Assembly (NCBI RefSeq): GCF_964020175.1 | Contig: NZ_OZ026541.1 | Coordinates: forward strand, 124,001-188,000 | Length of the DNA: 64,000 bases | Direction of reading: 5' to 3' | Origin: Candidatus Mesenet endosymbiont of Phosphuga atrata | Lineage (GTDB): Bacteria; Pseudomonadota; Alphaproteobacteria; Rickettsiales; Anaplasmataceae | Part shown: piece by piece, positions 33,196-41,912 of the stretch | How positions within the stretch are numbered: the stretch's first letter is position 1 | Layout of the letters: the number at the start of each line of letters is the position of its first letter | The notes under the pieces: model-generated | What the model was told of the DNA's origin: nothing | The model's input: only the letters and a program-made list of their open reading frames with translations | Database searches by the model: none | Made by a program: the position numbers and the translations under genes

Positions 33196-34305
33196 ATGAT
33201 GTTATCATCTTATGAATTAGTTACAGTATCAAATACTGAAGAATTAAAAGAACAGCAAAAGCGTCCATATGTAAATATAAAACGTCCTGAGAATACAACA
33301 GAGTTTAATTTGAGCATGACGATATATAAAAAAATTGAAAGATTCATGCGGCAAAATATTTTAAACGATATAAAAAAAGTGGAAGAAAAATATAAAAATT
33401 CTGTAAACAATTTTACAGCAGAAGAAATAATAGATAGTTTGTCAGAGCTTAAAGAAAAGGCACATAAGGAAAAGATTATGTTTGGTATGCCTTTTAATTT
33501 AATGCATGGTATGTTATCTGATGAAGAAAGGGAAAAAGCATTAAAGGAAGAATCATTAATAGATCATCTTATAAAGAATGTAGCTTTAATCAGAAAGCAG
33601 ACTTCGAATCTTGGGGAAAATGTAAAGAGCAAACTAGATTCTCTTGCGCAAGAAATTGTACACTTAGTGGCAACAGGGACATATGTAGGTGAAGAAATAG
33701 TAGATTCGTATAGTAGTTTTATACCTGAACTTCAAACGCAAATGGGAAAACGTAATGATTACTTATCAGAGTTAGAAGAGGCTGCACGTAAAAGTATTGA
33801 AAGTGGTGCAACAGAATATGTTATAGTAGAAAGGGATCATAGGTTTTATTGCGTTAAGTATCCAAGTAGCAGTGTTATTACTCCAGCAAAATTTATTAAT
33901 GCTCCAGAATTTAAAGATTTAGAATATGGTGCATTACGCGTAGGAGAAGGAGAAAATGTACTGAGATTAAATAAAGGACAGTACCATGATATGAAAGGCA
34001 GAGTAAAAATGACTTTTAACTTTGGAGAGGAAGTTCTTGAGATGAACCTATCTTCCATAAAAGCTGATGACAAGGTCAATAATGCCCTAAATTTTGGTGC
34101 AATAATAGTACATATGGATGACAAAAGTTGTGAGATCTTTGAAAAATACTGTCAAGAGTTAGAAAAAGAACCACGTTTAACCAAGATTATTGCTGGTGCT
34201 AAGAGTTTTGTAAAAGCAAAGAATGGCGAGCAACCTAACTTGCCTTTTACTATAATGGAAAGTGTAAGTGTAGCAAATTGTCCTCACTGTGGGTACAATC
34301 TTTAG
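33196..34305 (+). CDS. Unknown protein inserted between baseplate genes W and J
   Basis: A 369-aa protein after GGGGGAT with two in-frame ATGs. Residues 1-200 are helical and charged; residues about 205-345 form a mixed region with FYCVKYPSSSVI, LRVGEGENVLRLNK and GRVKMTFNFGEEVLEMNL; the C-terminus carries CPHCGYNL. The middle region appears remotely related to the C-terminal part of the proteins at 40203-41834 and 41913-43152 (FYIKYEKNSVV, LQIGSSVIRVEK, GMIKMSF, FLGGKKVLEA). No baseplate protein of this kind is known to me, so it is likely a moron gene. Function unknown. Confidence 0.75.
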   Translation: MMLSSYELVTVSNTEELKEQQKRPYVNIKRPENTTEFNLSMTIYKKIERFMRQNILNDIKKVEEKYKNSVNNFTAEEIIDSLSELKEKAHKEKIMFGMPFNLMHGMLSDEEREKALKEESLIDHLIKNVALIRKQTSNLGENVKSKLDSLAQEIVHLVATGTYVGEEIVDSYSSFIPELQTQMGKRNDYLSELEEAARKSIESGATEYVIVERDHRFYCVKYPSSSVITPAKFINAPEFKDLEYGALRVGEGENVLRLNKGQYHDMKGRVKMTFNFGEEVLEMNLSSIKADDKVNNALNFGAIIVHMDDKSCEIFEKYCQELEKEPRLTKIIAGAKSFVKAKNGEQPNLPFTIMESVSVANCPHCGYNL

Positions 34306-34316
34306 TTAAAAATAGC

Positions 34317-34360
34317 TAGACCTCCTTTCAAAAAATTTAATTAGCAGCGAAGGAGGTCTA
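34317..34360 (+). promoter_or_regulatory. Hairpin that buries the Shine-Dalgarno of gene J
   Basis: TAGACCTCCTT (34317-34327) is perfectly complementary to AAGGAGGTCTA (34350-34360), 11 bp with a 22-base AT-rich loop. The right arm contains the near-perfect ribosome binding sequence AAGGAGGT for the ATG at 34365. Closing this stem would block translation of baseplate gene J; opening it would allow very strong initiation. No U-run follows, so it is unlikely to be a terminator. Confidence 0.7.
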
Positions 34361-34364
34361 TTGA

Positions 34365-35162
34365 ATGGAAAAAACACCAAATGTAATTGAACCATTAAAT
34401 TTTGAAGAGATCTTATCACGGATGAAGGCGGAATTAGTAAAGAAAGATCCTAATTTTTCTGCATTAGTTGAAAGTGACCCAGCGATAAAGATTTTAGAAA
34501 TTGCTGCTTGGAGAGAGCTTTTGCTGAGACAGAGAATTAATGAGGCAGCTCGTGCTAATTTACTAGCTTTTGCCACAGATACGGATCTTGAGCATTTAGC
34601 TGAGTTTTATGGAGTTGAGCGTAAAGACACAGAGAATGATGAGCATTTAAGAAAAAGAGTTAAAGCTAAGATTGTTGGTTGGGGAGCTGCAGGAAGTAAA
34701 GAGCATTATCGCTATCATGCCCTATCAGCTGATATTAGAGTTAAAGATGCTTTAGTTAGATCGCCTGTTCCTGGTAATGTAGAGATTGCTATATTATCTA
34801 CGGAAGGAATACCCTCTGAGGAATTGTTAAGTATTGTCAAAGAACGAGTAACCAAAGATGACATAAGAGTTTTAACTGATACAGTAACAGTGGTAGGTTG
34901 TAATATCATTCCAGTTGATATCTCTGCCAAAATTGATGCTTTATCAGATACTATTGAAAACATAAAAAAGCAGTTTATACAAAAGTTTGAATCTACTAAA
35001 AGGTTGGGTTGGAATGTAACCAGATCATGGATAATTGCTCATCTTTTTACAGAAGGGGTAGAGAATATAGAGCTTATAGAGCCAAAAGAAGATATTATAA
35101 TTAAAGGCAATGAAAGTGCTATTTTAGGTAATTTTAAGATTGAGAAGGTTTATAGTCCCTAA
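34365..35162 (+). CDS. Baseplate assembly protein J (P2 gpJ-like)
   Basis: A 265-aa baseplate wedge protein. Family landmarks are LLAFATDTDLEHLAEFYGVE (residues about 65-85), RVKAKIVGWGAAGSKEHYRY (about 100-120) and NVEIAILSTEGIPSEELL. The length is a little below P2 gpJ (302 aa). It follows the hairpin-masked ribosome binding site and precedes gene I, as in P2. Confidence 0.9.
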   Translation: MEKTPNVIEPLNFEEILSRMKAELVKKDPNFSALVESDPAIKILEIAAWRELLLRQRINEAARANLLAFATDTDLEHLAEFYGVERKDTENDEHLRKRVKAKIVGWGAAGSKEHYRYHALSADIRVKDALVRSPVPGNVEIAILSTEGIPSEELLSIVKERVTKDDIRVLTDTVTVVGCNIIPVDISAKIDALSDTIENIKKQFIQKFESTKRLGWNVTRSWIIAHLFTEGVENIELIEPKEDIIIKGNESAILGNFKIEKVYSP

Positions 35163-35259
35163 AACGTATACGTCTATGAGCAGGCAAGATAGTATCTATT
35201 ATCTCTTTTTTACTCATCAAATAGAAACAATAATATAAAATCTATTCCAACAAATTCAA

Positions 35260-36429
35260 ATGAAAGCTACTCTATTACCTCCTAATTCATCGACGACAGA
35301 AAAAGCGATAGTAGAAGCAATCAATTATCCTTTAGACATAGGTTGCATTGGAGGATTTAAGTTTAATTTTAAGGAAGAAATACTACCGTTTCTGGTTGAT
35401 GAATATGGCCTAGAAGAGATTCTTTACTGGGTAGCTGATAAAAGAAAAGCAATTAAAGAAGGAATAGAGTTCCAACGTTTAAGAGGAACACCAGCTTCAC
35501 TTAAAATGGCATTAAAATGGGCAAACATTGATACCATTACCATTGAAGAAGAACCACCAGGAGAGCATTTCTTTGAATTGCAAATAGGTATTAAAGATGT
35601 ACCTAATAATTTCTTTATTGATACAGTGATCGCCCTAACTAAACTGGCATTACCAGTAAGATCACGGCTGATGAGGATGTACAATGATCACTATAACGCT
35701 CAAAGATTTATATTAGATGCAAGCTTATGGGGAGATCTTCTTTCTGATTACTCAGGGATAAAGATTGCAATAGATGGTCCAGTTCTGTCATTTGGTAGGA
35801 TTAATTACTTTGAATCTAAAAGTCTACTTGTTAAGATTATCGATGACTGTTTACGTGATCATTATGAACAAGTTTTTAGCAATGATTTATATCGTTTAGA
35901 TGTAGCAATACTTGGAGAGACAGAGCCACATACTAAGAATTATCATAGTATCTGTAGGCGCCAGCATCAGTGGCATAATTTTCAAGCTTTATATCCATTG
36001 CCACAAACTTTATTACCACAGATCAAATTTGCTAAAGCACAAATAGTATTGTCAGATAGCTGGCACTTAGAAGACGTAAATGCTTGTTTTCCTCTGTGTT
36101 ACCATGAAGAGGTAGGTGATAGATTTTCTTTGGGAGATGATAAACTTTCAGAGCAAGTATGGAATTTAAAGTATAAGCTAATTTTAGAAAGATTCAGTGT
36201 TAGTTATCACTATGAAGCAAGTTATACTCATGATCATAGGCTTAGTAGATATAACTTAGCAGAATATCATGTTTATCTTAAGAGTGATTTAGACTCAAAA
36301 CAAGCAGAGTCAATTCATGAGTTAGAAAATTATATTGCAGTGTTTTATCTTGGTGTTATTACCTGGCATCAACATAAACATTTAAATAGGCCATGGTCCG
36401 ATGTTAGGCCAATTATCTGTAGATATTAA
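35260..36429 (+). CDS. Phage tail protein I (P2 gpI-like, extended)
   Basis: A 389-aa protein. The N-terminal ~165 residues match P2 gpI (LPPNSSTTEKAIVEAIN, then ILYWVADKRKAIKEGIEFQR and GTPASLKMALKWANI), a baseplate protein that links the wedge to fibres. The C-terminal ~220 residues have an additional region rich in His, Tyr and Trp (SICRRQHQWHNFQ, ITWHQHKHLNRPWSDVRP), so the protein is about twice as long as P2 gpI (176 aa). This extension is typical of WO-type gpI proteins in my memory but I cannot assign it a function. Confidence 0.85.
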   Translation: MKATLLPPNSSTTEKAIVEAINYPLDIGCIGGFKFNFKEEILPFLVDEYGLEEILYWVADKRKAIKEGIEFQRLRGTPASLKMALKWANIDTITIEEEPPGEHFFELQIGIKDVPNNFFIDTVIALTKLALPVRSRLMRMYNDHYNAQRFILDASLWGDLLSDYSGIKIAIDGPVLSFGRINYFESKSLLVKIIDDCLRDHYEQVFSNDLYRLDVAILGETEPHTKNYHSICRRQHQWHNFQALYPLPQTLLPQIKFAKAQIVLSDSWHLEDVNACFPLCYHEEVGDRFSLGDDKLSEQVWNLKYKLILERFSVSYHYEASYTHDHRLSRYNLAEYHVYLKSDLDSKQAESIHELENYIAVFYLGVITWHQHKHLNRPWSDVRPIICRY

Positions 36430-36585
36430 GTATATATATGAATATTACAATATATACTATTTTAGTACTACTAATTACCATAAGCAACTTGACTTCTAAT
36501 TTAGCTTAAGGACTACTGTTGAGTATAGCAGTAAACATTAGAAAATTCTCTGTCGCTGAAGAAACTAATTTTTAAGGAGAAGAAA

Positions 36586-37023
36586 ATGGATGCATCTGCA
36601 ATTAAAGAAGTGATGTCTCTAGAAAGTAAAACGTTAATAGAACTGAGAGAGATGTGGAGGAGGTTATTTAAGTCTGATGCTCCACTATACTCAAGAAAGT
36701 ATTTGATAAAACGTCTTGCTTATCATTTGCAGGAAATAGCTTATGGTGGGCTATGTAGTAAAGCAGCTAAGAAACTTGACTACCTCCGTGATCAGTTAGA
36801 ACAAGGCAAGAAAATAAGTAGCTCAACTATAAATTGCCCTATAGCTGGCACAACTCTTATTCGTCAGTATCAGGGAGTAAATCATGAGGTTTCTGTAACA
36901 AAAAAAGGATTCACTTATCAAGGACAGTTTTTTAAATCTCTCTCAGCAATAGCTAATAAAATTACAGGCACAAGATGGAATGGCTTAGTATTTTTTGGGG
37001 TGAAGAGTGTCAAAGCAAGTTAA
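36586..37023 (+). CDS. DUF2924 protein, partner of the serine integrase
   Basis: A 145-aa protein after a GGAGA site. SLESKTLIELREMWRRLFKS followed by SRKYLIKRLAYHLQEIAYGG is the DUF2924 signature, and the C-terminal part (GTTLIRQYQGVNHEVSV, then GFTYQGQFFKSLSAIANKIT) is complete. DUF2924 genes regularly sit just before large serine recombinases in alphaproteobacterial elements. Here the two overlap by 17 bp, so they are made together. A role as integrase cofactor or directionality factor is inferred. Confidence 0.85.
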   Translation: MDASAIKEVMSLESKTLIELREMWRRLFKSDAPLYSRKYLIKRLAYHLQEIAYGGLCSKAAKKLDYLRDQLEQGKKISSSTINCPIAGTTLIRQYQGVNHEVSVTKKGFTYQGQFFKSLSAIANKITGTRWNGLVFFGVKSVKAS

Positions 37024-38578
37024 ATGTGCAATCTATACGAGAAAATCATGTGAGGAAGGATTAGAGCAAGCATTCAATAGTTTAGATGCTCAACGTTTAG
37101 CGGGAGAAAGTTATATTCAAAGTCAGCAGCATGAAGGATGGATTGTTGTGGATAAGAGATATGATGATGGTGGTTATTCTGGCGGTACTTTAGAGAGACC
37201 AGCTTTGCAAGAACTCTTTAAGGATATCGAGAATGCTAAGATTGACTGTGTTGTGGTTTATAAAATAGATAGACTTTCAAGATCGTTGCTTGATTTTGCT
37301 AAAATAGTGGATTTGTTTGATAAGCATAAAGTAACATTTGTATCAGTAACGCAGTCTTTTAACACTGCAAATTCAATGGGAAGGTTGATGCTCAATATAG
37401 TCCTAAGCTTTGCTCAATATGAAAGAGAGCTTACAGGAGAAAGAATTAGAGATAAGTTTGCTGCCTCAAAGCAAAAGGGCATATGGATGGGAGGTCCTCC
37501 ACCTCTTGGTTTTGATATTGAAGATAGAAAACTAATTATCAATGAAAATGAAGCTAAAGTAGTAAGGTATATATTTACAAGTTTTTTAGGTTTAAAATCT
37601 ACGATCAAAGTTGCCAGAGAGTTAAATAAACAAGGACATTGCACCAAGAGATATCAAAGCAAATCAGGTTGCTTTCATGGAGGATTGCCATTTAAAAAGG
37701 CCACAGTACATAGCATTCTCACAAATCCAATCTATAATGGTTATATAAGCTATAAAGGGAAATTGTATCCCGGACAACATCAGGCAATAATTGATGATAA
37801 ATTATGGGATAAAGTTAAAGCTACTTTTAATGCTCCTAAGAATAACAAAAGCAAAGTAACAACAATTCCTCTACTTCAGGGGATTATACGCTGCCATAGC
37901 TGCCAAGTAGCAATGCAACCAACTTATACTAAGAAAAGGAATAAAAATTATTGTTATTATGTTTGTAGAAGCCATATTCAAGGGCTAAATTGTGCATCTA
38001 GTAACCGTACCATTCCAGCAGGCGAGATAGAGCAAATAGTGATTACACATGTTCCTCAGATACTAAAAAATTCAGCTAATTACCATAAAGAATTGTCAAA
38101 TATAAGTGAGGAAACTTGGCATAATCTGTTTTGGATAGAACAGCATAAGATTATTCGTCAGCTGATTAAAACCCTATGGATATGTACAGATGGCATCAAA
38201 CTATGCACCAGTAATAACGATAAAGAATCAATCTTTATTCCAGTAACGTTTAAAAAGTGTGGAGCAAGAACTATCATAGTAGATCCTAAGACAAAGGATG
38301 AAGAAGTGGATGATACATTGCTTAAAGCATTGGTAAGAGCAGATCTATGGAAGCATAAGCTAAATAATGGAGAATTTGCAACCTTGCAAGATTTATGTAA
38401 TCATGAGAGCATTGGTTTAAAGTATGCTCAATACATTCTACGCCTCAACTTTCTGGCACCAAAAATAAAAGAAGATATTTTAAACGGCACCCAACCACGA
38501 CATTTAAGATTAATGGATTTTAAGAAAAACAGCATACCTCTTTTATGGTCAGAGCAAGAGGAAATTTTCTATGGGTAG
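37007..38578 (+). CDS. Large serine recombinase (prophage integrase)
   Basis: A 523-aa large serine recombinase. The catalytic domain begins CAIYTRKSCEEG with Ser14 as nucleophile, followed by GYSGGTLERPALQ and VVYKIDRLSRSLLDF; the recombinase domain has GPPPLGFDIE and a zinc ribbon with CHSCQVAMQP...CYYVCRSHIQGLNC (four Cys). The length and domain order are normal for phage integrases. It overlaps the DUF2924 gene and lies near the prophage end, as expected; the attachment site should be close but I could not define it. Confidence 0.95.
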   Translation: MSKQVKCAIYTRKSCEEGLEQAFNSLDAQRLAGESYIQSQQHEGWIVVDKRYDDGGYSGGTLERPALQELFKDIENAKIDCVVVYKIDRLSRSLLDFAKIVDLFDKHKVTFVSVTQSFNTANSMGRLMLNIVLSFAQYERELTGERIRDKFAASKQKGIWMGGPPPLGFDIEDRKLIINENEAKVVRYIFTSFLGLKSTIKVARELNKQGHCTKRYQSKSGCFHGGLPFKKATVHSILTNPIYNGYISYKGKLYPGQHQAIIDDKLWDKVKATFNAPKNNKSKVTTIPLLQGIIRCHSCQVAMQPTYTKKRNKNYCYYVCRSHIQGLNCASSNRTIPAGEIEQIVITHVPQILKNSANYHKELSNISEETWHNLFWIEQHKIIRQLIKTLWICTDGIKLCTSNNDKESIFIPVTFKKCGARTIIVDPKTKDEEVDDTLLKALVRADLWKHKLNNGEFATLQDLCNHESIGLKYAQYILRLNFLAPKIKEDILNGTQPRHLRLMDFKKNSIPLLWSEQEEIFYG

Positions 38579-38637
38579 TAGTGATTGCAGTTTATCCTAT
38601 AAATCTAATTGTTAATATCTTTATACATAGAATATAA

Positions 38638-39316
38638 ATGAGCAATAATGCAAATACTAAGCAAGATGTTGCTGAAGATGAAAGACAGCAGTATCTACAC
38701 TCAAAGTTTTTTATAGCAAGCAGTGAAGGTATGTCAAACAGTGAAATCATGGAGCTTATATTGTATAGGGCACAACTAAATGTTAGGTATACAGGTTAAT
38801 GGGTAAGCTAGGTAGTATTACTAAGATCTTTAGTGCCAACATTTATGATTTAAAGAGCGTAGAAGGTGTCAATGATGCAGTAGTAACTTCTATATTATGC
38901 GTGAAAGAAATTTTAAAACGAATATTACAGGAAGAGATAGAGACATTGCCCATTGTTAGTAATTGGAGCAAGCTAATAGATTATTTAAAAGTTAGTGTGG
39001 GAATGTATGACAAGATGAATTTTCGTGTAATATACTTAAATAAAAAATATCGCATAATTGCTGATGAGCTACAAAAATATGGAACAGTAGATCAGGCACC
39101 ACTCTACATTAGAAATATTATAAAAAATCTTTAAGAGCAACATCAATTATAGTGAGTCATAACCACTTAAGCAGCAATGTAAGACCTTCGCAGAATGATA
39201 TAGATATTACAAAAAAACTTTCTTTAGCGTGCCATTATATGGAGATTGAATTTTTGGATCATGTAATAGTAGCCCCTAAAAGATATTTTAGTTTTAAAGA
39301 AAAAGGGTTATTATAA
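38638..39316 (+). pseudogene. radC: Frameshifted radC (DUF2466/JAMM) gene
   Basis: Three pieces in different frames together make a RadC protein. The first (38638-38799) holds the N-terminal helix-hairpin-helix part (SSEGMSNSEIMELILYRA). The second (38799-39134) holds LGSITKIFSANIYDLKSVEG and FRVIYLNKKYRIIADELQKYG, then PLYIRNIIK. The third (from about 39117) reads SLRATSIIVSHNHLSSNVRP and ends FSFKEKGLL at 39314-39316, including the JAMM-type HNH with a following Asp. Two frameshifts break it. RadC is a regular phage-borne gene near WO integrases; this copy is decayed. Confidence 0.85.
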
Positions 39317-39341
39317 ATAGTGATATAACTGTACTAAATTT

Positions 39342-40142
39342 ATGCTAAAAATTGCCACTTGGAATGTTAATTCTATACGTAAACGGATCGATCAACTCTG
39401 CAGCTTTGTTACTGGAGATGAGATTGATATTATAATGTTACAAGAAATAAAGTGTACAAATGAGCAGTTTCCTTACGAACAAATAGAGCAATTAGGATAC
39501 AAATGTGTAGTGCATGGAGAAAAAGCTAGGAATGGTGTGGCGATATTATCAAAATATCCAGTAATTGAGGATAGTTTAAGCACAAGTATTGTTGATAATG
39601 AAGAAGCACGTTATTTAGAATGTTTGATTGAATGCAATGATTTTAACCTAAGGGTTGCAAGTGTATACGTGCCAAATGGCCAAAGCATTGATTCTGAAGC
39701 ATTTAAGTATAAGTTACACTTTCTTGATTGCTTATATCAACGTTTACATGATTTGTTTGAAAAAGAGGAAATAACCATAGTAGGTGGCGATTACAATGTT
39801 GCACCAAATAAGATAGATGTGCATGATGATTATGCCAATGAAGATAAGATAGGTTTTAATATAGATGAGCGAGGAAAGCTTTTTGCTATACTTCATTCAG
39901 GTTACTGTGATGCATTTAGAATAGCAAATCCAGAAAGTAAAGAGTTTAGCTGGTGGGATTATCGAGAAGGCTCATGGCAACAGAATAAGGGTATGAGAAT
40001 AGACCACATTTTATTATCTCCAGAAGCAACAGACAGGTTAGAAAAATGCTATATAAACAATAAGCTGCGTGATAAAGATAATGCTTCAGATCATGCTCCA
40101 GTTGTCTGCGTTTTAGAAGAAAGCATCAACTATTCCTTTTAA
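39342..40142 (+). CDS. xth: Exodeoxyribonuclease III / AP endonuclease
   Basis: A 266-aa exonuclease III-type AP endonuclease that repairs abasic sites in DNA. Motifs are the start MLKIATWNVNSIRKRIDQL (Asn), IIMLQEIKC (catalytic Glu), GGDYNVAPNKIDVHD and the C-terminal SDHAPVVCVL with the catalytic Asp-His. The length is normal. It is the first intact non-phage-like gene after the integrase and radC remnant, and probably lies at or just past the prophage boundary. Confidence 0.95.
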   Translation: MLKIATWNVNSIRKRIDQLCSFVTGDEIDIIMLQEIKCTNEQFPYEQIEQLGYKCVVHGEKARNGVAILSKYPVIEDSLSTSIVDNEEARYLECLIECNDFNLRVASVYVPNGQSIDSEAFKYKLHFLDCLYQRLHDLFEKEEITIVGGDYNVAPNKIDVHDDYANEDKIGFNIDERGKLFAILHSGYCDAFRIANPESKEFSWWDYREGSWQQNKGMRIDHILLSPEATDRLEKCYINNKLRDKDNASDHAPVVCVLEESINYSF

Positions 40143-40202
40143 AATAATCTTAATTTTATCAGAGTTATGCTATTATTTGTATAGTGCGTTTAAACAAGAA
40201 GT

Positions 40203-41834
40203 ATGCCAATTACACCAATTAATATAAAGATATCACCGATTGAATTAGATGATGAAGAAGACGTAGCAAAAAAGCAGCTTCGTGAAAGTGAGAGATATCT
40301 TTCAATCCCAGAACATTCAGAAAAACATAATCAACTCACTCCTGAAAGTGGTATAGGGACAGATGATGGCTTGCCACACTTTCCTCATAACGTGAAGGAA
40401 TATCAAGAAGAAGATAAGCAATCTATTAATTCTAGTGTTACTGGCAGTGAATATAGCCCAAAAGCTCTTGATGATATTCGATTTTTACAAGAAATACGAA
40501 ACTTGGGTCAAAAGGATGATCAATTTGCTCTAAAAAATGAAGAAGATGAATATGATATAGAAGCAAAAAAAACTGCTAGGTCATGTATTGAATCTGTATT
40601 GCAAGAAACTTATTCTGACTCTAATGATTGGAGTTCAGAGGAAGATTTAAGCTATAGTTCAGATGATATTCTTCCAGAAGATTCATTTTTGATGAAGTTG
40701 GAAGTACCATTAACTGAAAATGAAGAGAATTTGATCCATGAATTTTATCAAAAGATGAAAGAAGTAGAGGCACAAAATGATCAAGAGCGTAAAGAGAATA
40801 TACATAACTCTAGTATAAATTGTACTGAGAACGCTTTAAAACGTATTAAGTGTTTAGTCGATGAATATTTGAAGAGAGGGATAAGGTTAAATGCATCTTA
40901 TGATGGTCACACTGTAACAAATCTTATATTTGAAAAAATAATATACGTTCTTGATGGTATTGTACGTGTAACCTGTAACACTACAGCATATGGGCAGTTT
41001 AAGCCCTATGACGTTTCTAATTATGATGAAGATTATGATGATGAGTACGAATTATTTAAAGGTAGTAGTGCAGAAATTGTTAGCAGTATTATAGGAGATT
41101 TGCTGACAAAGGGCGGGAAAGCAAAACGCAGTTATTTCTACTATGACAGGTTAGCTCATGTAACTCGTAGCATTGATGATGGTCTTTATGAAAAGTGTGA
41201 GGAGATTGATAGCAAACTTAGAAGTATAGCATACAAAAGTGTTATAAATAAGAATAAGAGCAGAGATGATTTTGAAGTAGCAATAGATAATGGTTATTTT
41301 TACATAAAGTATGAAAAGAATAGCGTCGTTGAACTGACAAAGGTTACAAACAATAAAATTATAGAAGATTTAAACTCAGAATATAAGTTAGACTTAAAAG
41401 TTGGCATACTACAGATTGGCAGCAGTGTAATTAGAGTTGAAAAATTAGGAAAGCAAAGAAATTACACAGATGTTCCACAAGGCATGATTAAGATGTCTTT
41501 TACTGCAGAAGTAGAAGGTAAAACTGAGAAAATCAGCATTCTTTTATACTCTGATGGAGAAAATAGTAGCAAAATAAGAGTAGAGCTTGATGAAGAGAAT
41601 CAGAAGAAATTTGATAAATTAAAGGACAAATCAAGCTTAGGCAAAAACTGCTTCTTAGGGGGAAAAAAAGTACTAGAAGCTATCCAGGACAAAGAGTTCA
41701 CTAAACATGAGTCTTATAAACCATCTACCCCAGCTAGCACACCTACTCTTTTAGAACAAGCTTCAGTTAGTAATGTTTTTAGTAACTTGAAAGATCAATG
41801 CACCCAATTTCAGAAATATCTTTTTGGTGGTTAA
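40203..41834 (+). CDS. Unknown acidic protein, paralogous accessory family (intact copy)
   Basis: A 543-aa protein that I do not recognise. Residues 1-165 are strongly acidic, Ser-rich and probably disordered (EEDLSYSSDDILPEDSF); residues 175-260 have a conserved helical block (LIHEFYQKMKEVEAQN, NCTENALKRIKCLVDEYLKR); residues about 345-505 form a conserved C-terminal domain (FYIKYEKNSVVELTKVTNNK, LQIGSSVIRVEKLGKQRNYT, FLGGKKVLEAI). A damaged paralogue follows at 41913-43152 and a remote relative lies in the phage baseplate operon. No signal peptide. A host-directed effector is plausible, but only by analogy with its ankyrin neighbours. Confidence 0.7.
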   Translation: MPITPINIKISPIELDDEEDVAKKQLRESERYLSIPEHSEKHNQLTPESGIGTDDGLPHFPHNVKEYQEEDKQSINSSVTGSEYSPKALDDIRFLQEIRNLGQKDDQFALKNEEDEYDIEAKKTARSCIESVLQETYSDSNDWSSEEDLSYSSDDILPEDSFLMKLEVPLTENEENLIHEFYQKMKEVEAQNDQERKENIHNSSINCTENALKRIKCLVDEYLKRGIRLNASYDGHTVTNLIFEKIIYVLDGIVRVTCNTTAYGQFKPYDVSNYDEDYDDEYELFKGSSAEIVSSIIGDLLTKGGKAKRSYFYYDRLAHVTRSIDDGLYEKCEEIDSKLRSIAYKSVINKNKSRDDFEVAIDNGYFYIKYEKNSVVELTKVTNNKIIEDLNSEYKLDLKVGILQIGSSVIRVEKLGKQRNYTDVPQGMIKMSFTAEVEGKTEKISILLYSDGENSSKIRVELDEENQKKFDKLKDKSSLGKNCFLGGKKVLEAIQDKEFTKHESYKPSTPASTPTLLEQASVSNVFSNLKDQCTQFQKYLFGG

Positions 41835-41912
41835 TACAATATTAATAATAAAAGTTATATTAATTTGAGCATATTAGATTATACTGTGAAAGTAAAACTT
41901 TAAGGGGGTGTT

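Noticed and set aside
34317-34360. The hairpin before gene J as a transcription terminator.
   Set aside because: No U-run follows, the loop is large, and its right arm is exactly the ribosome binding site of the next gene.
35165-35174. Palindrome ACGTATACGT between genes J and I as an operator.
   Set aside because: A single 10-bp palindrome in AT-rich DNA without a second copy or a promoter next to it is weak evidence.
38579-39341. Attachment site of the serine integrase.
   Set aside because: An att core should lie close to the integrase, but the opposite prophage end is outside the window and no core repeat can be compared.
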